Shown here piece by piece: positions 53,092 through 61,215 of a stretch of DNA of 64,000 nt. The translations under genes were made by a program, and so were the position numbers. This DNA is from Hymenobacter nivis. Lineage in GTDB: Bacteria; Bacteroidota; Bacteroidia; Cytophagales; Hymenobacteraceae. Every line of letters starts with the position of its first letter. Position 1 is the stretch's first letter. The DNA is taken from positions 496,001-560,000 of the forward strand of contig NZ_RCYZ01000001.1 of the NCBI RefSeq assembly GCF_006439025.1, read 5' to 3'. Below the pieces are notes generated by a model. The model ran no database searches and was not told the origin of the DNA. It was given only the letters and a program-made list of their open reading frames with translations.

Positions 53092-53112
53092 CCCGCGTCG
53101 CCCCAATCCTGC

Positions 53113-54045
53113 ATGAAAAACCAATACCGCGTCCACGCGGCCCTGTTCGTCGTCGCGCTCATCTACGCCGCCAACTATTCGCTGTCCAAAGACGTGATGC
53201 CCCGCTACATGGGGCCCTTCGGCATCGTCACGCTCCGCATCCTGGGGGCCCTGCTGTTCTTCACGCTGGCCAAGCGCGTGGCGGCCCCGGGCGACCAAAT
53301 CCGCGGGCGGGCCGACACGGTGCGCTCCATTTTGTGCGGCATCTGCGGCATCGGCGTCAACCAGCTGCTATTTTTTGCGGGCCTGAACTGGACCTCGCCC
53401 ATCTCGGCCTCGCTGCTGCAAACCATCGCCCCCATCGTGGTGGTGCTGGCCTCGGCCGTGCTGCTGCACGAAAAAATCACCGGCTCACGGCTGCTGGGCA
53501 TTTTGGTGGGGGCCGGCGGGGCGGCGGCGCTCATCCTCAGCCGGCCGGCGCAGGCCGCCATCTACCCGCACGCCACGCTGGGCAACCTCTGCATTCTGGC
53601 CAACGCCACGGTATTTGGGCTGTACCTGGTGCTGGTGCAGCCGCTCATGCGCAAGTACCACGCCTTCACCGTATTGGCCCGAATTTTTTTGGTGGGGGCC
53701 CTCATTGCCGTGCCCGTGGGCTGGCGCGACGCCCTAGCGGCCGACTACGCCCACTTCCCGGTAAAGATTTGGGCCGAAATCATCTACATGATTGTCTTTC
53801 TCACCATCATGGCCTATCTGCTGAACAACTGGGCTTTGAAATTTGCCTCCCCCGCCCTGCTTGGCGTCTACATCTACCTCCAGCCGGTGCTGGCCGTGCT
53901 CATCGCCGTGGCCCTGGGCAAAGACGCCCTCACCTGGGACAAGGCCGGGCAGGCCGTGCTCATCTTCGTGGGCGTGTGGCTGGTGAGCCGCAAGCCCAAG
54001 GGGGCCCCGGCGCCCGTCGCGCCGCTGGAAGTGGTGCAGGATTAA
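53113..54045 (+). CDS. EamA/DMT-family permease
   Basis: The 310-residue inner-membrane protein has ten predicted helices in two EamA repeats, for example HAALFVVALIYAANYSLSKDVMP at the start and APIVVVLASAVLLHEKITGSRLLG (read as VVLASAVLLHEKITG) at the end of the first. The second ends AVLIAVALGKDALTWDKAGQAV. Such carriers export metabolites; substrate unknown. Start set at the ATG at 53113 (MKNQYRVH) just past the palindrome. Its stop overlaps the convergent RhuM-Fic stop by 2 bases. Confidence 0.9.
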   Translation: MKNQYRVHAALFVVALIYAANYSLSKDVMPRYMGPFGIVTLRILGALLFFTLAKRVAAPGDQIRGRADTVRSILCGICGIGVNQLLFFAGLNWTSPISASLLQTIAPIVVVLASAVLLHEKITGSRLLGILVGAGGAAALILSRPAQAAIYPHATLGNLCILANATVFGLYLVLVQPLMRKYHAFTVLARIFLVGALIAVPVGWRDALAADYAHFPVKIWAEIIYMIVFLTIMAYLLNNWALKFASPALLGVYIYLQPVLAVLIAVALGKDALTWDKAGQAVLIFVGVWLVSRKPKGAPAPVAPLEVVQD

Positions 54046-55028
54046 TTATCCTGATTAATCAGGTTCACCACCAGCGTCACCATCGTGGCTTTATCCTCGG
54101 GCTTGCTCTCGGCAATGAGCAGCGTGAGGGCCACCAGGGCGTTATCGGCCAGGCGGCGCGAGCCGTCGGAATGGTATAGGCAACGGTTCCGGTCGAGAAA
54201 CCACACAAATAAGAACGCGGCAATGCGCTTGTTACCGTCGGAAAACGAGTGGTTTTTCACTACGAAATACAGCAAATTGGCCGCCTTTTCCTCCACGCTT
54301 GGGTACAGGTCTTCGCCGCCAAAACTCTGGTAAATGGTGCGGACCGAGCTTTGGAACGACGCATCCTTTTCACGCCCAAACAAGGCGCTGCCTCCGAACT
54401 GCTTGCGCAGCCCTTCCACGGCCTCTAAGCCGGCTTCGTAGGTTAATTCAAACGGCTCGTCGGTGGCCGTGCCGCGCACCTGCAGGCGCTGGTGATCGTA
54501 CTGGTCAAGCACGTCGAGGGCCCTGGCGTAGTCGCCCAGCACCCGCAGCAGTGCGTCCGATTGGTCGGAAGTCAGTTCCTGGCTGGCTGCCACTTCGCCC
54601 TGTAGCTGCACTAGCCGCTTAAGGTCAGCTAGTTGGCGGGCGCTTTCGCGCAGGCGCTTGTCATTCAGCGCGTAGCCCTGCACCAAGTACTGCCGCAACA
54701 CGCCCGTGGCCCACTGGCGGAAGTGTGTGCCGCGTAACGACTTCACCCGGTAGCCGACGGAGATGATGACATCGAGGTTATAGTACTTGACGTAGTAGTT
54801 TCTGCCGTTTGAAACAACTGTCAAGGAATCCTTGACAGTTGAAGTTTCCTCTAATTCTCCTTCGCGGAAAAGGTTGCGCACGTGCAAGCTTACGTTTTGC
54901 TTTGTCGTAGCAAAAAGCTCCGCCATTTGCGCTTGGGTCAGCCAGACGGTTTCGTGGTCGAGCTGCACTTCGAGTTGGGTTTGCCCGTCGGGGGCTTGGT
55001 AGAGAAGGACGTTTTCGGTGGGATTCAT
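54042..55028 (-). CDS. RhuM-like protein fused to a Fic/Doc domain
   Basis: The 328-residue product has a RhuM-type N-terminal region (about 1-130), with VWLTQAQMAELFATTKQN resembling a winged-helix DNA-binding start, then NLFREGELEETSTVKDS and YYNLDVIISVGYRVKS. The C-terminal Fic/Doc region (about 185-328) has the active motif HSFSDGNKR, i.e. HxFxDGNKR, closer to Doc (HxFxDANKR) than to classical AMPylating Fic (HPFxxGNGR). Such proteins modify a target with a nucleotide or phosphate group. No antitoxin gene flanks it. Base composition is lower in GC than the flanking eamA and lpd. Start set at the ATG at 55028. Confidence 0.88.
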   Translation of the reverse strand: MNPTENVLLYQAPDGQTQLEVQLDHETVWLTQAQMAELFATTKQNVSLHVRNLFREGELEETSTVKDSLTVVSNGRNYYVKYYNLDVIISVGYRVKSLRGTHFRQWATGVLRQYLVQGYALNDKRLRESARQLADLKRLVQLQGEVAASQELTSDQSDALLRVLGDYARALDVLDQYDHQRLQVRGTATDEPFELTYEAGLEAVEGLRKQFGGSALFGREKDASFQSSVRTIYQSFGGEDLYPSVEEKAANLLYFVVKNHSFSDGNKRIAAFLFVWFLDRNRCLYHSDGSRRLADNALVALTLLIAESKPEDKATMVTLVVNLINQDN

Positions 55029-55084
55029 TGGAACAGAGAAGAATGATTCGGCGAAACACGCCATAATTTTCGGTGCAAACAAAA

Positions 55085-55115
55085 GGGCCCCGACTGCGCG
55101 ATGCAGCCGGGGCCC
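55085..55115 (-). terminator. Intrinsic terminator of lpd
   Basis: On the minus strand GGGCCCCGGCTGC pairs with GCAGTCGGGGCCC (one G-T pair) and is followed by TTTTG. It lies 25 bases after the lpd stop. Confidence 0.8.
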
Positions 55116-55139
55116 CAGCATTTCTTACAACCGAAAAGC

Positions 55140-56534
55140 TTACAGGTGAATTACTTCACCGTAGGCAGCGGCGGCGGCTTCCATGATGGCCTCGCTCATG
55201 GTGGGGTGCGGGTGCACCGATTTGATGATTTCGTGGCCGGTGGTTTCGAGCTTGCGGGCTACCACTACTTCGGCAATCAGCTCGGTCACGTTGGCCCCGA
55301 TCATGTGGGCCCCCAGCCACTCGCCGTACTTCTTGTCGAAGATGACCTTCACGAAGCCGTCTTTGGCACCGGCGGCGCTGGCCTTGCCTGAAGCCGAGAA
55401 CGGAAACTTGCCCACCAGGATGTCGTAGCCCTTGTCCTTGGCTTCCTTTTCGGTGAGGCCCACGCTGGCAATTTCGGGCGAGGCGTAGGTGCAGCCAGGG
55501 ATGTTCTGGTAGTTGAGGGGCTCGGGGTGGTGGCCGGCGATTTTCTCGACGCAGATGATGCCCTCGGCCGAGGCCACGTGGGCCAGCGCGGGGCCCGGCA
55601 CGATGTCGCCGATGGCGTACACACCGGGCACGTTAGTCTGGTAAAAGTCGTCCACCAGCACGCGGCCGCGGTCGGTTTTAATGCCCAGCTCTTCGAGGCC
55701 AATGTTCTCGATGTTGGTCTGGATGCCCACGGCGCTGAGCACCACGTCGCAGTTGATTTGCTCCTCGCCCTTGGCCGTTTTGATGGTCACCACGCAGCCG
55801 GTGCCGCTGGTGTCCACCTTCGTTACTTCGGCGTTGGTGAGGATGTTGATGCCGATTTTGCGGTAGGATTTCTCCATCTGGCGCGAAATCTCCTCGTCCT
55901 CCACCGGCACGATGCGGGGCATGAACTCCACGATGGTGACCTCCGCGCCCATGGTGCGGTAGAAGTACGCAAACTCGACGCCGATGGCGCCCGAGCCCAC
56001 TACCACCATCTTCTTGGGCATCTGCTCCAGGGTCATGGCCTTGCGGTAGCCGATGATTTTCTTGTCGTCGATGGGCAGGTTGGGCAGTTGGCGGGCGCGG
56101 GTGCCGGTGGCCAGGATGATGCTCTTGGCCTCCACGGTTTCCTTGGTGCCGTCGGCCTTCGTGACCTCCACTTTGCCGGGGGCCACCAATTTGCCCACGC
56201 CCATCACGGTCTCAATCTTATTCTTTTTGAACAGGAAGTTGATGCCCTTGCTCATGCCGTCGGCCACGCCGCGGCTGCGCTGCACCACTTTGGCAAAGTC
56301 GAAGCTTACGCCCTCGGCGCTCAGGCCGTAGTCGGCGGCGTGGTGGAAATACTCGAATACCTGCGCCGATTTCAGCAGCGCTTTGGTGGGAATGCAGCCC
56401 CAGTTGAGGCAAATGCCGCCGAGGCTTTCGCGCTCGATGACGCCCACTTTCAGGCCCAGCTGCGAGGCCCGAATGGCCGCCACGTAGCCGCCCGGGCCGC
56501 TGCCCACCACCACCAAATCAAATTGCAATGCCAT
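55140..56534 (-). CDS. lpd: Dihydrolipoamide dehydrogenase
   Basis: The 464-residue flavoenzyme (E3) reoxidises the lipoyl group of 2-oxoacid dehydrogenases with NAD+. The FAD motif VVVGSGPGGYVAAIRA is at 7-22. The redox disulfide is in GGICLNWGCIPTKALL. The NAD motif VVVGSGAIGVEFAYF is mid-sequence, and YAIGDIVPGPALAHVASAEG and the C-terminal VHPHPTMSEAI carry the FAD contact and the catalytic His. All are present. It stands alone, without other dehydrogenase subunits. Confidence 0.96.
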   Translation of the reverse strand: MALQFDLVVVGSGPGGYVAAIRASQLGLKVGVIERESLGGICLNWGCIPTKALLKSAQVFEYFHHAADYGLSAEGVSFDFAKVVQRSRGVADGMSKGINFLFKKNKIETVMGVGKLVAPGKVEVTKADGTKETVEAKSIILATGTRARQLPNLPIDDKKIIGYRKAMTLEQMPKKMVVVGSGAIGVEFAYFYRTMGAEVTIVEFMPRIVPVEDEEISRQMEKSYRKIGINILTNAEVTKVDTSGTGCVVTIKTAKGEEQINCDVVLSAVGIQTNIENIGLEELGIKTDRGRVLVDDFYQTNVPGVYAIGDIVPGPALAHVASAEGIICVEKIAGHHPEPLNYQNIPGCTYASPEIASVGLTEKEAKDKGYDILVGKFPFSASGKASAAGAKDGFVKVIFDKKYGEWLGAHMIGANVTELIAEVVVARKLETTGHEIIKSVHPHPTMSEAIMEAAAAAYGEVIHL

Positions 56535-56749
56535 AAAGTCTTACGAAAGAAGAGAAAGGAAAATCGCCGGCCGCCCGCCGCCCCGGCCGGTGCGCAAAGA
56601 TAGCCGCGCACCCCGGCCCGCTCCTAAACCCCGCCGGGCCCCCGAACGTGCCCGCCCTTTTGCGAAGCGGGGCAGCCACCGGGCCAGCTTGTCCGTATAA
56701 GGCGCGGTTTTGGCCGCCTCGGCCAAAATTGCTTGCTACCCCCTGCCTT

Positions 56750-57655
56750 ATGCCCACTTCGACCCTTTCCCGCCTCGCAGCCCTCGGCTTGCTCGGGGCC
56801 CTCACCAGCTGCGCCATCACCACCGAAAAGGAGCGCTCCAAGGCCGTGGCCACCAGCATCTCCGCGCCTCCCGCCGCCCTGCTCCCCGCCGACTCGGCCG
56901 CCAGCGTGGCTGCGGCCGCCCCCGCCGCGCCGCCCGTCGACTCGACCGGGGCGGCCCGCTCGGCACCCGATGCCCGCGCCGGCCAGCTCGCCACCGAGGG
57001 CCCCGGCGCTGGGGCCCCGGCCGTGGCGCCCCCCGCCGTGGGGGCCCGCGAGGCATCGGCCGAGCGCAGCCGCGAGAAGAAGATGACCAATGCCGAGTAC
57101 CGCCAGATGCTGGCCACGGCCGACGCCGCCCTCAAGGCCCACCCCAAAGACGCCGCCGCCCTGCTCCAGCGCGCCAAAGCCAAGAGCTACCTGCACGAGT
57201 ACCCCGCCGCCCAGCTCGACTACTCGGCCGCGCTGCGCTACCAGCGCAACAACCCCGACGCCTACTACAACCGCGGCGTGAACCACCTGATGATGAAGCG
57301 CTACAAGGCCGCCGCTGCCGACTTCGCCGGGGCCCTCCGCTACCGGCCCGACGACAAGGAATCGTTCTTCGGCCGCGGCGTGGCCAAGATGCAGATGAAC
57401 CAGTACAAGCCCGCCGTGGCCGATTTCACGCACGCCATCCAGCTCGATTCGGCCTACGCCGACGCCTGGGAATACCGAGGCATCAGCTACGCCTCGTTTG
57501 ATAAGCTGCCCGAGGCCCGCCGCGACCTGGAGCACGCCACTACCCTCAACCCCGTCGCCGCCAAAAGCCTGCGCCGCTACGTGGGCCACGACGGCAAGGA
57601 GCCCATCAAGGCCGCGCCCATGCGCACCGCGCGTCCCACGGCCGTCCGGCCCTAG
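56750..57655 (+). CDS. TPR lipoprotein
   Basis: The 301-residue product has a lipoprotein signal with lipobox GALTSC (Cys at about 22). An Ala/Pro-rich linker (to about 105) follows, then four or five TPR units (about 112-270), for example PDAYYNRGVNHLMMKRYKAA, KESFFGRGVAKMQMNQYKPA and ADAWEYRGISYASFDKLPEA. It is probably an envelope scaffold. Start set at the ATG at 56750; the frame is open further upstream but that part is not signal-like. Similar TPR units occur in the 21223-22326 gene. An inverted repeat follows the stop. Confidence 0.8.
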   Translation: MPTSTLSRLAALGLLGALTSCAITTEKERSKAVATSISAPPAALLPADSAASVAAAAPAAPPVDSTGAARSAPDARAGQLATEGPGAGAPAVAPPAVGAREASAERSREKKMTNAEYRQMLATADAALKAHPKDAAALLQRAKAKSYLHEYPAAQLDYSAALRYQRNNPDAYYNRGVNHLMMKRYKAAAADFAGALRYRPDDKESFFGRGVAKMQMNQYKPAVADFTHAIQLDSAYADAWEYRGISYASFDKLPEARRDLEHATTLNPVAAKSLRRYVGHDGKEPIKAAPMRTARPTAVRP

Positions 57656-57696
57656 GGCAGGTTTAAGCCTGTTGTTAGGGCCCCGTATAAAGGGAG

Positions 57697-57783
57697 GTAG
57701 GGGCGGGGCTTGCCTCCGCCCTGCCGCTCGCGTCAATTCACCGATTTCGTTCAACGACGGGCGGGGGCAAGCCCCGCCCCTAC
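57697..57783. repeat. 18-bp perfect inverted repeat with inner extension, between convergent genes
   Basis: Arms GTAGGGGCGGGGCTTGCC (57697-57714) and its complement (57766-57783) are perfect. An inner CCGCCC/GGGCGG stem extends them past a one-base bulge. The 51-base centre is of more mixed composition. It lies between the convergent TPR-lipoprotein and flavoprotein genes and may stop transcription from both sides. Its long arms and spacer look more like a dispersed element than a simple terminator. Confidence 0.8.
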
Positions 57784-57793
57784 TCCATCCACT

Positions 57794-59041
57794 CTATTTT
57801 CCGCCGAACAGCAGCTTGAAGTAGAAGCTGGGCTTGCGCAGCCGCTCGCGCAGGTCCAGGTCGAGGAACATGGCGGAGAGGGTTTCGGCCAGCGTGGGGT
57901 TGTTGGCGGCGCGGTTGGCCACGATGTTGAACAGGCTGGGGAAGTTGAGCAGGCGCTGCATGGCGCGGCTCAGGCGCAGCTCCTGCCAGAGGCGGTTGTA
58001 CACGGCCTTGTCGTAGTTCTGGAGGAATTTTGGGCTGAAATCGCCGCTGGCCACGGCCTGGGCGGCCCACACGGCGGCGTGGCGCCCGCTCACCATGGCG
58101 TGCGAAATGCCCTCGCCCGAAAACGGGTCGATGAGCGAGCCGGCGTCGCCGAGCAGCAGGTACTGGGGCCCCGACAGCGGCCGGCGCTTCGAACCCAGCG
58201 GCAGCCCGAAGCCGCGCACGGGCCCCAGCCGCTCGGCCTGCGCGAAGCGCGGGGCCAGGGCCGGGTGGGTGGCCAGAATCTCGTCGAGGCGCTGGCGCAG
58301 GTTAATTTTTTTGGCCGCCACCGTCTTCGAGAGCATCCCCACACCCACGTTGGCCTGGCCGTTGGGCAGCGGGAACACCCACAGGTAGCCGGGCAAAAAT
58401 TCCTTGATGAAGTGCAGCTCGATGAAATTATCGGGGCTGAGGCCGGCCACGCCCTGGTAGTAGGTGCGCAGGCCGGCGCAGTGGTGGTCGGGCTCCAGAG
58501 CGTGGCCGGCCACCTGGCGCGCAAACGCCGACTGGGCCCCGTTGGCCACCAGCAGCAACTTGCACTCGGCCAGCAGGTTGCCGGCTTTGTCAAACAGCTG
58601 CCAGCCGCCGGCGGGGGTGCGCTCGGTGCGGGCCACGTCCACGTTTTCGCGGAAGTCGATTTCGGGCCGCTGGCGCACTTCGTTCACCAGGAAATTGTCG
58701 AAATCGAGGCGCTTGGCCACGTGGCCGGCGGCGCGGTCGGTGGCCTTGTCGAACTTGGGCTTGAAGGGAATGGCCAGGCGGCGGCCGTTGGGCGCGAAGA
58801 AGTCGATGCCCCAGCTCGGCACCTGCGTGGGCAGGGCCCCCAGCCGGGCGGGCAGCGCCTCGTCGATGCGCTTGAGCTCCATCAACACCTTGCCGCTCAG
58901 GGCGTCGCCGCACACTTTGTCGCGCGGGAAAGTGGCGCGGTCGAGCAGCAGGCAGGGCTGGCCGGCGTTGGCCAGGTGCAGGGCGGCGGTGGCCCCGCCG
59001 GGCCCTGCGCCCAGGATGCAGATGTCGTGGTTCGCTGTCAT
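57794..59041 (-). CDS. Geranylgeranyl-reductase-family FAD-dependent oxidoreductase
   Basis: The 415-residue flavoprotein has the FAD motif ICILGAGPGGATAALHLAN (about 7-25), then DRATFPRDKVCGDALSGK, the CGD-type motif of the geranylgeranyl reductase/halogenase branch. YLLLGDAGSLIDPFSGEGISHA supplies the late FAD contact. Such enzymes reduce isoprenoid double bonds or act as flavin mono-oxygenases; substrate unknown. Start set at MTANHDIC (59041). Its ATG lies inside the left arm of an inverted repeat (59036-59062). Divergent from fabG. Confidence 0.85.
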   Translation of the reverse strand: MTANHDICILGAGPGGATAALHLANAGQPCLLLDRATFPRDKVCGDALSGKVLMELKRIDEALPARLGALPTQVPSWGIDFFAPNGRRLAIPFKPKFDKATDRAAGHVAKRLDFDNFLVNEVRQRPEIDFRENVDVARTERTPAGGWQLFDKAGNLLAECKLLLVANGAQSAFARQVAGHALEPDHHCAGLRTYYQGVAGLSPDNFIELHFIKEFLPGYLWVFPLPNGQANVGVGMLSKTVAAKKINLRQRLDEILATHPALAPRFAQAERLGPVRGFGLPLGSKRRPLSGPQYLLLGDAGSLIDPFSGEGISHAMVSGRHAAVWAAQAVASGDFSPKFLQNYDKAVYNRLWQELRLSRAMQRLLNFPSLFNIVANRAANNPTLAETLSAMFLDLDLRERLRKPSFYFKLLFGGK

Positions 59042-59129
59042 TCCGAGCGCAGCGAGGAATCTGAGGTGCAGAGCATGGGGCAAAGGTCGCTACCAGGGCC
59101 CCAGATTCCGCGCTGCGCTCGGAATGACA
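59036..59129. repeat. 27-bp inverted repeat (one mismatch) in the divergent flavoprotein/fabG region
   Basis: The arm at 59036-59062 starts TGTCATTCCGAGCGCAGCG, and its complement is at 59103-59129. It resembles the intergenic TGTCATTCCGAGC-type repeats that are widespread in Bacteroidota genomes. The 40-base centre contains GACCTTTG on the minus strand (59081-59088), a possible -7 box for the flavoprotein gene. Confidence 0.85.
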
Positions 59130-59137
59130 AGCGCCCC

Positions 59138-59145
59138 TACCTTCG
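59138..59145 (+). promoter_or_regulatory. Candidate -7 element TACCTTCG next to the fabG start
   Basis: TACCTTCG ends 4 bases before the fabG ATG (59150). If used, the transcript would begin at or near the start codon, giving a leaderless or nearly leaderless message. Confidence 0.4.
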
Positions 59146-59149
59146 CCCC

Positions 59150-59899
59150 ATGAATCAGACTCTCGCCGGAAAAGTAGCCCTCGTGACCGGGGCCTCGAAA
59201 GGAATTGGCCGCGCCATTGCCGCGCATTTTGCCCAGCTGGGGGCCCAGGTGGCCTTCACGTATTTGTCGTCGGTAGAAAAAGGCCAGGCCCTGGAGGCCG
59301 AGTTGGCCGCCCACGGCGCCAAGGCCAAGGGCTACCGCTCCGACGCCTCGGACTACGCCCAGGCCGAAAAGCTGGTCGAGGACGTGCTGGCCGACTTCGG
59401 CAAGCTGGACATCCTCGTCAACAACGCCGGCATCACGCAGGACGGCCTGCTGATGCGCATGAGCGAGCAGCAGTGGGACAACGTGCTGACCGTGAACCTC
59501 AAGTCGGTCTTCAACCTCACCAAGGCCGCCACCAAGCCCATGATGCGCGCCAAAACCGGCTCCATCATCAACATGACCAGCGTGGTGGGCATCAAGGGCA
59601 ACGCCGGGCAGGCCAACTACGCCGCCAGCAAGGCCGGCATCATTGGCTTCACCAAATCGGTGGCCCTGGAGCTGGGCTCGCGCAACATCCGCTGCAACGC
59701 CGTGGCCCCGGGCTTCATCGAAACCGAAATGACCGAGGCCCTCGACGCCAAGCAAGTGGACGAGTGGCGCAAGGCCATCCCACTCAAGCGCGGCGGCTCG
59801 CCCGACGACGTGGCCAAAGCCACCGCCTTTTTGGCTTCGGACGATTCGAGCTACATCACCGGTCAGGTGCTGCAAGTGGATGGCGGCATGCTGACGTAG
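59150..59899 (+). CDS. fabG: 3-oxoacyl-[acyl-carrier-protein] reductase (SDR family)
   Basis: The 249-residue SDR reduces 3-oxoacyl-ACP with NADPH in fatty acid synthesis. It has the cofactor loop VTGASKGIGRAIAAHFA (about 12-28), the NNAGITQDGLLMRM motif, the catalytic Ser in NMTSVVGIKGNAGQ, the YAASKAG Tyr/Lys pair, and IRCNAVAPGFIETEMT. It ends GQVLQVDGGMLT as FabG does. Start at the ATG at 59150 (MNQTLAGK). Other fab genes are not nearby, so the paralogue role is not certain, though the motif set is that of true FabG. Confidence 0.92.
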   Translation: MNQTLAGKVALVTGASKGIGRAIAAHFAQLGAQVAFTYLSSVEKGQALEAELAAHGAKAKGYRSDASDYAQAEKLVEDVLADFGKLDILVNNAGITQDGLLMRMSEQQWDNVLTVNLKSVFNLTKAATKPMMRAKTGSIINMTSVVGIKGNAGQANYAASKAGIIGFTKSVALELGSRNIRCNAVAPGFIETEMTEALDAKQVDEWRKAIPLKRGGSPDDVAKATAFLASDDSSYITGQVLQVDGGMLT

Positions 59900-59910
59900 T
59901 AGAAATTGCC

Positions 59911-60195
59911 ATGAAATTGGCTAACGAACAGGATCCACTTGAAACATCGGCTATTCGAAATCGTCAGGATTTTGCACGCTTCTTAAGTCGTTTGCTTATT
60001 GATTATCAAATCAATGGCAAAGATTGGGAGAACCAAAATCTTGGCGATTTTTTAGAAGCTTTAGCAGCTTATGCAACTGATATTGACGGTTACTACCTCA
60101 ATATCTCATCGACTGATGAATTAGCAGTAAATGCAAATGTCGCCAGTTGGCGCGTTTTTGCTGATATGCTGCGCGGTGCTACGATCTACGAGTAG
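59911..60195 (+). CDS. DUF7660-like small protein on low-GC DNA
   Basis: The 94-residue product has FARFLSRLLIDYQINGKDWENQNLGDFLEALAAY (read as LLIDYQINGKDWEN and LGDFLEALAAY), then DIDGYYLNI and SWRVFADMLRGATIYE, the pattern I recall for DUF7660. Such small proteins occur beside SMI1/KNR4-like and other immunity-type genes. By my count the gene is about 41% GC (117 of 285), against roughly two-thirds GC in the flanking genes, a strong sign of recent acquisition. It starts 12 bases after fabG and is followed 21 bases later by the DUF4262 gene. Confidence 0.7.
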   Translation: MKLANEQDPLETSAIRNRQDFARFLSRLLIDYQINGKDWENQNLGDFLEALAAYATDIDGYYLNISSTDELAVNANVASWRVFADMLRGATIYE

Positions 60196-60216
60196 TTGAG
60201 CAATTACTATAGCACA

Positions 60217-60990
60217 ATGCCCACATCCCAAGAACACGCCGCGCACGATGACGCAGCCGCGGAGGAGCAGATAATCAGCGACGTAGCGAAGTACGGGTTT
60301 CACGTAGTGGTAGTGCCCAGCGATGGGTACTCACCCGGTTTTGCCTACACCGTTGGGCTGTTCAAAACCTACGGCTACCCGGAGCTCATCTGCTTTTCGC
60401 TGAACCAGGACTTGATGCACTCGATGTTTTGGACGGCGAAGGAGCTGTTCGACCAGCAACCGCAGCCGGACCTTGCCCTCGGCTACCCTGATTTTATCGG
60501 CGACTTCGACGTGCGCTTCCTACGGGTTGCCAAAGCCAACTACGGTGATTATTTCGGCTACGGCCGCTGGTTTTACAAGGGCTGGGATTTCCCCGCTTTG
60601 CAAATCGTGTGGCCGGATAAGCAGGCCCTTTTCCCGTGGGAAGAGGGATTCACCGCGAGCTGGAAATTCGGCCAACCCTTGCTCGACCGAAACCATGATT
60701 TCAAGTTTCGGGAGGAGCACGGCCTGAACGTCTACACCACGCGCCAGGTTTTGGAAGGCCAACCCGTTCTACACGTAGTGCACGACGACGAAGGCAACTG
60801 GCAGTTTCTCAGCAATGCACAATACGATGACAACGACCTAAGAATGGTCGCGCTGATAGAAATCGTGGCCCAAGACCCAACCGTTAACGAGCTGTTCCAA
60901 CTGAATTATGGTTGGCAAGCTCAGCGGGAAGCGATTGGTGGGAAGTGGCAAAAGGAGGCGTTTGAGGACGAGGAAGACGGCGCGGAATAA
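60217..60990 (+). CDS. DUF4262 protein
   Basis: The 257-residue product opens with the DUF4262 signature KYGFHVVVVPSDGYSPGFAYTVGLFKTYGYPELICF (shown as KYGFHVVVVPSD and GFAYTVGLFKTYGYPEL). Then come AKANYGDYFGYGRWFYKGWDFP and QIVWPDKQALFPWEEGF. A second part (about 180-245) reads QPVLHVVHDDEGNWQFLSNAQ, like the DUF2185-type immunity or regulatory domains. No catalytic motif is known. Start set at the ATG at 60217. Third-position use is less GC-biased than in the housekeeping genes around it. It pairs with the low-GC DUF7660-like gene upstream. Confidence 0.75.
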   Translation: MPTSQEHAAHDDAAAEEQIISDVAKYGFHVVVVPSDGYSPGFAYTVGLFKTYGYPELICFSLNQDLMHSMFWTAKELFDQQPQPDLALGYPDFIGDFDVRFLRVAKANYGDYFGYGRWFYKGWDFPALQIVWPDKQALFPWEEGFTASWKFGQPLLDRNHDFKFREEHGLNVYTTRQVLEGQPVLHVVHDDEGNWQFLSNAQYDDNDLRMVALIEIVAQDPTVNELFQLNYGWQAQREAIGGKWQKEAFEDEEDGAE

Positions 60991-61215
60991 ACCGCTGGCT
61001 TTTCCCCCTCGCTCTGCTCCCAGCGACCGCCCTCCTACCCGCGCCCGCCGGGTGGCTACGGCGCTGGGGGCCCTACTTGCGCAGGCGTTGGGAGCGCAGA
61101 AACACGCCGGCGGATTATTACACCACTGGGCAGTGTCGTTTCGCAACTTAATCAGGACTTACGCCAATGGGCTGCTGACCAGCCCCGGAGGGCCGGCTAG
61201 GGGCCCCGGCCAGCG

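Noticed and set aside
53014..53298. N-terminal extension of RarA from the far upstream start
   Set aside because: It would run through the divergent promoter palindrome and into eamA, and RarA proteins start near the MSSLFPDD position.
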